From NCBI GenBank assembly GCA_029747015.1, contig JAKOGI010000001.1, forward strand, positions 2,911,001 through 2,975,000: a DNA stretch of 64,000 bases. The letters are read 5' to 3'. The notes under the pieces are model-generated. The model did no database searches, was not told the origin of the DNA, and saw only the letters and a program-made list of their open reading frames with translations. Position numbers and translations under genes: made by a program. Origin of the DNA: Carnegiea gigantea. Lineage: Eukaryota; Streptophyta; Magnoliopsida; Caryophyllales; Cactaceae. Positions 55,646 to 64,000 of the stretch are shown here, one piece after another. Position 1 is the stretch's first letter, and every line of letters starts with the position of its first letter.

Positions 55646-55954
55646 TTAGATAGCTCTTTTCTCAAGGGTTCTACCTAAATTATTCTCAATGGGGATAGAA
55701 AGAAATGAAATACAAGGAATAGAAATCCATGAAATAGAACAATATATAGAGAGACCAAATTTGGCCAACCAATTTGCTACTTGATTGCCTTCTCGAAAAA
55801 TATGCTGGATGTATACTCGATTGCAAGAGTTAAGGCAAATATTTGTATTTTCAACTAACGTATGAATCTCCCAAGGAATTTGGACTTCTCCCCTTAGTGC
55901 TTTGATAAGTAGCTGATTATCACCTTCTAAAACAATTGGATGATATTCTGCTTG
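55646..55954 (-). pseudogene. LINE RNase H, C-terminal piece
   Basis: Encodes V-L-E-G-D-N-Q-L-L-I-K-A-L (catalytic Asp), H-T-L-V-E-N and H-I-F-R-E-G-N-Q-V-A-N-W-L-A-K, the closing motif of plant LINE RNase H. It ends at a TAA (55648-55646) about 20 bp before the poly(A) tail. It joins the piece at 58464-58677 once the solo LTR and one copy of AACTG are removed. The spacing between A-A-V and E-G-D-N then equals that of the related LINE at 45400. Confidence 0.85.
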
Positions 55955-55959
55955 AACTG

Positions 55960-58458
55960 TGCTAAGTCAAAAATCATGCATTATTTTTATAATCATTTTG
56001 AGTATATTATATATATTATTTCGTTTAATTTGTTTTGTTTTATATAATTTTCAGGGTTAGGGTTAATAAAATTAAAAAAAATGAGAAAACAAGACGTCGA
56101 AGCTCCGATTCTGTACGATTTGCTGAAAAGTCGGTCCAATAAATAATTTATGGAAAATATTATTTCTATAATTATTTAATTGGGCTAGGGTTTCAAGAGT
56201 TGGAAGAAAACAAGAAGTCTTGAAGGAGAAGAAATCTAAGAAAGGGAGGAAGAAAACCCTAAATTACTAACCCTAGTCTCACATCACCATGCATCATGAA
56301 AAGCCCATATCTCGCCTCACCTCCATACACCTCCACGGCTCCACCTTCTCAAACCCTAAGCCACCCCTTTATTTAATCACCATCATTGCCTTCCTCAAGA
56401 TCACCAGCAACCATGGCCATCTTCTCCTAGCGCTTGCCCACGCCTCAACCTCATCATCATCATCATTCATCATCAGCTCCCTTCATATTCAAGATAATCC
56501 TAATCACGTAGCCCCTCCTTCTTTTCGACCATCACCCACGCCACCTCATCCTTCCCTACCATCATCTTAATCGTTACCCACCTCCACGATTTCCTCCATC
56601 GCCATAATCATCATCATCATCATCCGTCAAGCATCACCTTAGCTCTTTGATTGGGTTTGTTTTTTTTTAATTTTATTTCATTTTTATTTTGTGTTTAGTT
56701 AATTATTAAACATGAATCTTTTGGTTAATTGTAATTTTATTTTTAATATGAGTGATTAATTTTATCGTGCTTAGTATAATCTTCTTGAAGCCCTGCTAAA
56801 TTGATTATTTTGAAATAAGTTTTATGCTTTAATGCTTAGTTGATTTATATTCATGATTCTTTAGTAATTAGCATTTATCGTTTATGAAATTTGTGTTAAA
56901 TCGATTGGAATGCTTGCTAGTTGATTAAATACAATTTCGATTGATAGTTTTGAAGATTATAATACGTAAAAGTTATCATCTGTTAGGCCTAGGTATCACC
57001 CTAATTAATCATGGATGGCTCAAACTCATCTCTTTTAATTAGGTGATCACTTTAGATCTTTGTTAAATCAATTTACTGGTAAATTGGTTACAAAGTATGA
57101 AATGATATTTTTCTAATTCTTAATGCTCTAATTTGGTTAAATTTTTGCGCTGGTGTAAAAATTATCAAATTATAGGGTTTATATTAGGGCTGGACCTAAG
57201 TAAACTAGAATCTAAGGAAAAACGGGGAAGAACCGCTGGTGGATGTCTTCTACAGTTTAACTCATGAATGAATTTAACTTGTGTATTGATGATAAATATT
57301 AATTTGCATGGTGGATTGAGATTATACTAAGTATCCTTCATAAATTTGACAACTTTTGACAATTATTTATTGCTTAGAGTTGATTTGATTAGTTTGTTAA
57401 TTTTTGTTCTATTTTTATTAACTTCAATATAATTTCAATCGGCCCCCCCCAAAAAGTATATTCTTTTAGGAGTGTCTAGGTAATTTTAGATAGTTTAATT
57501 AACTTCAATATAATTTCAGTCGCCCCCCCCCCAAAAAGTATAGTCTTTTAGGAGTGTCTAGGTAATTTTAGATAGTTTAGATTTTTATTTTTAGCCTGGT
57601 TATAAATTTAGATTGATTTATATTCACATTTAGTATTTAATTGCTAATTTGTTAGAAATTAGACTAAAAATAGTTATTTTTGTTCTTTTTCGATTTGGAT
57701 CAGTTCCTAGGGTTTATATAGTGTCCTAATCTGCCCATATTTAATTTCGTGATTTTTGGAAGGTATTTGGTAATTTTTCAGAATTATTTTGTGACATTGA
57801 TATGTGCAGGTTTTTAGGTAATTAATTCTGAAAATTTGAATTTTAATTGTTACATCACGATTATTAGGTATTGTTAAGTCCAGAAAATTGTGTCCTAGGA
57901 TTAGAGTAATTTTCTTGATTAATTTCGTATTTATATTTATGCTGATTATTTTATTTCTAATTTTAGATTTATTATTCTGCTGAATATTCTGTGCTAATTT
58001 TCTATTCAGATTTTTCTAAAATAAACTAAATACAATTTAGAGTTTATAAGCTCGTAGACCTGAAGTATAATATTTTAGGTTACTTTTTGATAATTTTAGT
58101 ATTTATTTCTCTGATTATTAATTTCTGTTTTGAATTTTAATTAGAATTTTAGTTATTATTCTAATTTTATTTTTATAAATTATTTAGGAAATATTTTTAC
58201 TTTTTTGTTTCCATAATAGGATCTAAAATATTTAGAAGCATCATTAAGAATTTTTCTAGAGTTTTATTCATTAGATTTTAATTATTTTAGAATTATTAAG
58301 ATTAGACTTAATAAATTGGATTAGTAAAATCATTTAGGATTAAGCTAGCCCTTTACAACAATCTTTCCTCGTGGATCGATCCCTACTTTCCTATGCTATA
58401 AAAAGTGTTTTAATAACCGAAGTAGTGGTTAAATTTGTAACTCTCGACAAGCTTTACA
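55960..58458 (+). mobile_element. Solo LTR (2499 bp), probably Ty3/gypsy
   Basis: Starts TGCTAAGTCAAAAATC and ends GACAAGCTTTACA, with a perfect 5-bp target duplication AACTG at 55955-55959 and 58459-58463. It interrupts the RNase H domain of the minus-strand LINE. The right end contains ACAATCTTTCCTCGTGGATC, a pattern common near gypsy LTR ends. Contents include a Ser/Pro-rich frame (56289-56570) within a TCA-rich tract that I do not regard as a gene. An 81-bp tandem duplication lies at 57420-57580. The orientation as plus is inferred from that right-end motif. Confidence 0.88.
57420..57580 (+). repeat. 81-bp tandem duplication with C-runs
   Basis: Two copies starting AACTTCAATATAATTTCA at 57420 and 57501. 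Each has a run of C's, then AAAAAGTATA, then CTTTTAGGAGTGTCTAGGTA. They differ by a few bases and by C-run length, so the duplication is recent relative to the LTR. Confidence 0.9.
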
Positions 58459-59199
58459 AACTGCTGCTTGTACTCTATTTCGCATTGCTGTTGCTTCTAC
58501 TACTATAACTGATGCTGCTCCAAGATTAGTAGCTCCAGCTTGAAGGAATCTCCCATCCCAACTTCTAATGACGAAGCCTCCTACTACTGAAGAGGTAGAT
58601 TTGGATCCATGAAAGATGACTTTGATGAATCCCCTTAGTGGTTTGGCCCACTGATGAATGATGAGGGCTTGGGGCATGGATGAGAATGTTGATGGAATGA
58701 AGCTGTTGCATCTAGATCGAATCTTTTCCTACCCTCCCATTCTACCCAATTTTTTTTTTAGCATGAACAATTATGCCTATAGAATAATAAATTTCATTTT
58801 TGAACACCACCGCATTACAACTTTTCCAGATGCTCCACATAAGAGAAGTAATGCGGTCAATCTGGTTAGGGTTAGTCTAGGCTCTAACCAACTTTAGTAG
58901 TTCAAGGATTGACATAATTCCAACTTGAGAAATATTTGACTCTATCCACTTATGTTGATATGCCAAATCCCAAGTAGCCTTAGTTATAAAACATTAGGTA
59001 AAGCGATGGATTGTAGATCTCAATTCAGAATGATAAAGAGGGCAGACTGAATCTTGATTTAACCCTCTATTAAGCAAGTTAGCACAAGTAGCTAAAGCAT
59101 TATGACATATTTGCTAAAGAAATATTTTAACCTTAAGCATAATATCCAATTTTCAGATACAAGCAAATTCCCAATGCCTTTGAATATCCAAGGGAATAT
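58459..59199 (-). pseudogene. LINE zf-RVT and RNase H start
   Basis: On the minus strand, W-E-F-A-C-I-stop-K-L-D-I-M-L-K-V-K-I-F-L is the zf-RVT entry, where the family has I-W-K-x-x-x-x-P-K. It is followed by C-A-N-L-L-N-R-G-L and C-P-L-Y-H. Later come L-M-W-S-I-W-K-S-C-N-A-V-V-F-K and the RNase H start (F-I-K-V-I-F-H-G-S, where Asp is normal but His is present; then V-V-E-A-T-A-M with Glu). Several Trp codons are now stops. Confidence 0.8.
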
Positions 59200-62100
59200 T
59201 GTAATGCCCTCACTGTTCAACTCCATAATCTCTGTTGTAACTGATAAATCTAATGATACCGTCGTCCCGAAGGACAAGGCTATATACACTGTTACTGGAT
59301 ATAACATGGGTTACTTATATACATCTTCAAACTCCATCCAAACATATACAAGCAATGACTAACTAACTTAAAGTTTTTCTTCACCACAAACTTACATCAC
59401 TATCTACTAGAGTGCTTATCCAATGGCCTCCATATAATATAAAGGACCCCCACTATTAACCCATCCAAATGTCCTTCGACCCTTGATTTCTTCAAATGGC
59501 TTGGCAGAATAAAGCAACTCATGTGCATGCCTAAAACAAAACATGAAAATATTTTGAATGGTGACCCGAAGCTCGGTACATATATTACTGTATTGTAAAA
59601 TAACTTGAAACATTGGTTGGGCCCACTTTACAAAATCATTTTAAGTTAAAACCGTGACTGAGATAAATGTTAAACTGCATTGCTGATTATTATTTGGTAG
59701 TGAGCCCCTGGTAACTGTTACGATCTATGGATAGACGTATACTTGGCAAGATGATCGTGTGACCTGGCCTGAAGTCGCGGCGTAACTGGGGGACGAATTC
59801 CCTATAGATGATAAATGGAGGAGTCACTAATTAAATGATAAATCACTTGATAAATTGATTCATTGATGTACTTACCCAAACGTGATAACTTTGATAAATA
59901 CACTTTGATTTCTAAAGATATAAGCAATGAATGTACTTGGTATCTTTAGAATGTAATCTGACTTGCAAAACATGTTTTTGACTTGACAAATATGTTGTGA
60001 CTTAATAAGACTTATGCATAACTGGGAACGATAACCCAGGCCTTGAAGCTGTTAATATAATTGTAGGTATGTATAGTCAGTAAATGATATTCACTCATAT
60101 ACCGGAATAACTTTGATAGAAACTGAGCAATGAATGCAACTGTAATAGTTATCAAATACTTAAACGATATACATAACTTAAGTAATTCGATACAACTTTA
60201 ACCAATAATAATAATCATTAAATCTGATATAAAGTAAGTGAAAATAGAATAAGCCACAATAACACCAAAACTAGAGAAGGTCATAATGGTTGTCAACGGA
60301 AGATTGATTTTGTTTTTTTTTTTTTATCTTTCTGAAATAGACGACTAATATGGGTTTTAAGGCCCATTAAAATACAACTTGGTTCAAGATAGCATGGAGC
60401 ACACTGAATTGGCATGGAGTACACTGGATAGGCCCGATACTTGATACTGTGAGGCCAAGAGAGATATAACTTAGTTCATGATGGCATAAATGACACTTCC
60501 TTGTCCACTAAACATGATTTCTGAATCATTACTCTTCCTACTTCTCATATTTCATTCATAAGTCCATTAAATGTAGTTTTTCACCCAAAATGAGTCATTG
60601 AAAACCACAGAAGCTATTAAACTCACTAAACTTGGTATTTCCTTTGTAAAGTCCATAACTCATAAATACACTTCCACAATATATATTTGTCTTCTTTTTC
60701 TCCTCAATCAAGCTAAATACCCCATTAAACCTCATAAACATTTGTTTCCCCCTTAAATGACCTTACTTGACCCAAAATGAGTGCATGATCAATCTCACTC
60801 AATCTTTGTTATTGCTCTTTACATAATTACTCAAAATGCTTCCAAAAATCACCAAAGTCAAAATACTCAACCAAAATTCATAAATCTTATAAAAAAATTC
60901 GATAATAATATGTAAAATATACAGTAAAATTTTTAAAATTTTCCTTCGAGTATACGATGCACAGAGATTGGAATAACAATGTGTACCAAAGCAATGCAGT
61001 TCACTTCAACACTTCATAACTCATAAAATACATCTCCAAAATTCACTAAATTTTTCCAGAAACTGCCTAACATCATCTAGAACCTACGATAAAACTTTTA
61101 TAAATTTTAGATTCGCCAATTATTCCCAGTAATTCAAACAGTAGGTTATTGTGGTAAAAATCTGAAAAATACCCACAATCCATGTATAAACATCATCCAT
61201 CTCAAGTTAGCATCCAAAACAGCACAATCAGATATAAAAACATCATTTAAGGCCTCATATACATAACCCATACTAAAATCACAACAAATGAAACAAGCAA
61301 GCTTGGATACAACTTCTATGATTCAACTTATTTGATCGCACTTCCAATTCATCACCAACAACTTTAAACATCACTAAACTCAATAAAAATTACATAATAA
61401 CCATCACTTGATTCATATAAATATAAGCCATTACTTGAACAATCAATAAAACTGAAAAAAATTCCATAGGTTGAGGTTAGGGCTATCTCACTTGGATGCT
61501 TAAATGAATGAGTTATGACTGTGCTTGAGGGGGGACTACCGTGACTGTGAGGATTCCCAGGTGGTTGTTGGTGGCTAGGATGGCAGCTGGCGGGCAGCAG
61601 AAGGGCGGTGGTGGTGGCGGGAAGTTGGGCAGGGGTTGCTGCCCTACTTTCCCAGCCCGCTGTTGTGGAGAGAGAGTAAGGGAGGGAGAGGCTCGCTTCC
61701 AATTTTTTTGTGAGTAATTGATAAATAATACTCCTGAGGTCTTGGCTAAGATGTGGTTGAAATTTTCCTAGCCATAAAATACCTTTTGCTAAGTATATTT
61801 AGGTGCAAATCATGATAGTGAGTGATAAATAAACAAAAGCAACTAAGGCCTTGTAGGATTGGGCCTAAATAATATGTTTTGGGCTTGATTTTGAGCCTAA
61901 AAATAAGTGAAGATTGTGTTAAACATTTTATAAGGCCGGGATTAAATTTCTCCGACATTAAGGAAAATAATTAATCGCTAAAAACCTACTATCGATTAAC
62001 CCGATTTAAACGATAAATGAAACTTAATTGAATCGAAAAGTGGGTCCCAAAATAAAATATCTCTCAACTTGGATGATTAAATACAATGATTGAATGCGGA

Positions 62101-62293
62101 AAATTTAGATAACATAATGAAATTCGTTGAATAAATAAACTGGTGTACAATTAAATCATTAGACGTGATTTGGTTAAATGAATAACCTTAAATGATAAAA
62201 TGAGTAAACATGACTTAAATAAATAAACATGATTAAGTAAGTAAATAAACATGATTTAAACAAATAAACATGTGTTAGGGTCGGACCATTACA
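59200..62293 (+). mobile_element. Solo LTR (3094 bp) or LARD-like insertion, Ty3/gypsy-like
   Basis: Starts TGTAATGCCCTCACTG and ends GGGTCGGACCATTACA. The ends share TGTAATG/CATTACA and are flanked by a perfect 5-bp duplication AATAT (59195-59199 and 62294-62298). TGTAATGCCC...TTACA ends are common in plant Ty3/gypsy LTRs. It interrupts the zf-RVT region of the minus-strand LINE. I see no primer site, polypurine tract or second copy of the start inside, so a long solo LTR is the simplest reading. Frames inside (for example 61364-61702) have no recognised domain. Confidence 0.82.
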
Positions 62294-62948
62294 AATATCA
62301 TGCGCTTTTCGTGTTGCAGATTTAGTAGTAAAAGAGCCACTTCCTAATAAACCCGCACAAAAAGAATCTTCAATGTCATGAAAGGGAATACAAATGCTCT
62401 TAATTAAATTGTAGATATCATCAGGCAAAAATGAGCTAAGCAAAGTAAAATCCCACACCTTAGAAGGAGTGATGAAGTGACTTACTGTTGTGTCAATGTT
62501 TGAGACATTTTGCTCGTCCTAGAGGGCTTTTTTACCTACACCAGTTATCATATCAAAACTTGATAAACCGCCCATTCCTAACTTTTCAACAAATGCCCTT
62601 ATGAAAGAGTTCTCTGTTTGGAAATAGACATTTTCAAACCCAAGAATCATTGGATTTACAAGTACGAGAAAAGAAATTCGAAGTGATAGGATATCTGGAA
62701 CGCATAACTTTAACCCAAAAATGTTCTGGTTCAGCGAGGTATTTCCAAGAAAACTTATGCAAGAAGGTTTTATTGACGGCCTCTATCTTACAAAGTCCGA
62801 GTCCATCCATCTTTTTAGGGTGATAAATTCTATCCCAAGACACCATATGTAGTCCTTTTTCTGTGTTTGGTTTTTTGCAAAAGAAATCTCGATTAATTTT
62901 ATCAAGATTATTAGTCATAGATTTAAGTAACTTAAAACATTGCGTCAT
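62294..62948 (-). pseudogene. LINE ORF2 RT-connection and zf-RVT start
   Basis: 62948-62634 encodes C-F-K-L-L-K-S, then I-N-R-D-F-F-C, H-M-V-S-W-D-R-I and G-L-G-L-C-K, the stretch that follows the catalytic domain of plant LINE RT. 62458-62294 encodes L-S-S-F-L-P-D-D-I, then H-D-I-E-D-S-F and G-S-G-S-F-T-T-K-S-A, the start of the zf-RVT module. Frames differ between the two parts and stops intervene. Confidence 0.82.
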
Positions 62949-63306
62949 ATGACTAGAGTGGGACTCAAGATTTGACTGAATACAAACTAATAGACTTACT
63001 TTAGAGATTGAGCTAGCTTTCTAGCTCTGCAGCTTACTATCTACTGTACGAACTAGGTCTGAAAATAAATTTGGTGAAGTCCCCTGGAAAACAGGGCGAC
63101 CAAGGTATTTACCTAGAGACTCCCGATGAGGGACACTGAACACTGCCGCTACTGTTGATTTGGCCGCTGAAGTCCCATTTTTAGAAAAGACAAGTACTTA
63201 TTTCTGAAAATTAATAAATTATCTTGATTGACTATAGAAGTGATAAAGCAGAGTATTAAGCTTGCGACAAGTTTCTAGATTAGATTTACAAAACAATAAA
63301 CTGTCA

Positions 63307-63819
63307 TTAGTAAAAAAAAAGACAAGTGATTTTTTCCACTGAAGGACATACTTTGATACCAATCCCTAGGTTATTCTTAGAGGCTGCAATTTGTAACCTA
63401 TAAGCAAGAACATCCATGCACAAAATAAACAGACAAGGGGACAACGAGTCGCCTTGTCGGATCCCTCTTGAGGGCTGAATGAAACCGCATAGCTCATCAT
63501 TGACAAGGCTACAATATGACACAATTGTAGTACCTTCACGTATCCAACTAATCCAAGTATTATGAAACCCTAGATCCTTGGGGCAACAAAAAATAAATCC
63601 TAATTTTAGTCTATCACAAGCTTTCTCCACATTTAATTTGAGGGCTAGATAAGATTGTTTACCCTTCATGTTCTCAAATTTGTTCATAATCTCATATGCT
63701 ACTAGAATGTTATCATGGATTGTATGTTTTGGCACAAAAACACTTTGAACAGAACTAGTAATATGCTTTAAAATACGTCTCATTCTGTTCGCGAGGATTT
63801 TAGAAATAATTTTGTACAA
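63307..63819 (-). pseudogene. LINE reverse transcriptase (RVT_1) piece
   Basis: Encodes Y-K-I-I-S-K-I-L-A-N-R-M, then Q-S-V-F-V-P-K-H and D-N-I-L-V-A-Y-E-I. L-A-L-K-L-N-V-E-K-A follows, where L-D-M-S-K-A-Y-D is usual, so the motif-A Asp is replaced by Asn. Next come R-G-I-R-Q-G-D-S-L-S-P-C-L-F and I-T-C-L-F-F-Y. The frame breaks at the position where the catalytic F-A-D-D should follow. It is a relic. Sequence upstream (63820-64000) looks like the preceding RT fingers region but has stops. Confidence 0.85.
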
Positions 63820-64000
63820 ATTATTGCAAAGACTAATCGGTCTGAACTAGCTTGTCATTTAGGATTATCTACTTTCGGAATTAGACTCATAATGGTATGA
63901 TTAACTTCTTTCAGCAGCTTCCCTACATGGAAAAAAAGCGATAATACAATTTGTAATATCTTTTCCAATATTGGCCCAATGTTTATGGAAAAACCTAGCA

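Larger units (their letters stand above)
55613..64000 (-). mobile_element. LINE (L1-type), minus strand, split by two solo LTRs
   Basis: Reading the minus strand from the right edge, the ORF2 pieces come in family order: reverse transcriptase (63819-63307), RT-connection (62948-62634) and the start of zf-RVT (62458-62294). Then come the rest of zf-RVT (59199-58680), the start of RNase H (58677-58464) and the end of RNase H (55954-55646). A poly(A) tail (T-run at 55613-55624 on the plus strand) marks the 3' end. The two gaps are exactly the solo LTRs at 59200-62293 and 55960-58458. The 5' part lies beyond the window. Confidence 0.9.

Noticed and set aside
56289..56570. 93-codon Ser/Pro/His-rich frame
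   Set aside because: It lies within the TCA-rich part of the 2.5-kb solo LTR and shows no domain.
1..64000. CRISPR array, operon, phage or biosynthetic cluster
   Set aside because: I looked for regular spaced repeats and clustered co-directional genes. The only regular repeat is the spacer-free 51-bp minisatellite, and all other coding clusters are retroelement polyproteins.

Overview
This window looks like nuclear DNA of a flowering plant, probably a eudicot. It is AT-rich, has plant-style introns, and carries plant-specific gene families (an F-box/LRR gene and DCL/DUF3223 exons) amid plant transposon lineages: Athila-type Ty3/gypsy, Ty1/copia, L1-type LINEs with zf-RVT and RNase H tails, Au-like SINE pieces and MITEs. 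I cannot name the species. Almost all recognisable coding sequence belongs to decayed mobile elements. Only one host gene looks intact, the F-box/LRR gene on the minus strand at 22.5-24.8 kb. A second host-like gene (2.7-4.2 kb) is unrecognised and may be broken. A DCL-like locus (5.1-6.9 kb) is a pseudogene fragment.

Layout. 0-1.2 kb: 3' end of a LINE running in from the left. 1.2-7 kb: a SINE-like repeat, a MITE, the unknown gene and the DCL-like exons. 7-14 kb: AT-rich DNA with a hAT-like element (8384-9580) and a retroposon with a 17-bp target duplication (9680-10012). 14-19.3 kb: copy A of a repeat family, containing a 51-bp minisatellite that is split by a 1.6-kb solo LTR. 19.6-20.7 kb: a Harbinger-like MITE with a huge TTA microsatellite. 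21-25 kb: the F-box gene and a broken partial duplicate of it. 25.2-43.1 kb: copy B of the same repeat family, opened up by a MITE (itself holding a retroposon) and by a 14.6-kb block. That block contains a complete but dead Athila-like LTR retrotransposon (28529-38596). 43.8-45.8 kb: a LINE missing its middle. 45.9-50.9 kb: a degenerate Ty1/copia element on the minus strand without a recognisable 5' LTR. 50.9-52.3 kb: a solo LTR. 55.6-64 kb: a minus-strand LINE interrupted by two solo LTRs and running off the right end.

The dominant biology is nested transposition followed by LTR-LTR recombination. Four solo LTRs (15888-17505, 50909-52302, 55960-58458, 59200-62293) are each bounded by TG...CA and a perfect 5-bp target duplication, against one element that still has two LTRs. 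I found no CRISPR array, operon, phage or other obviously new genetic system. The features most worth follow-up are the minisatellite present in copy A but not copy B, the DCL pseudogene, and the unrecognised gene near 3-4 kb.
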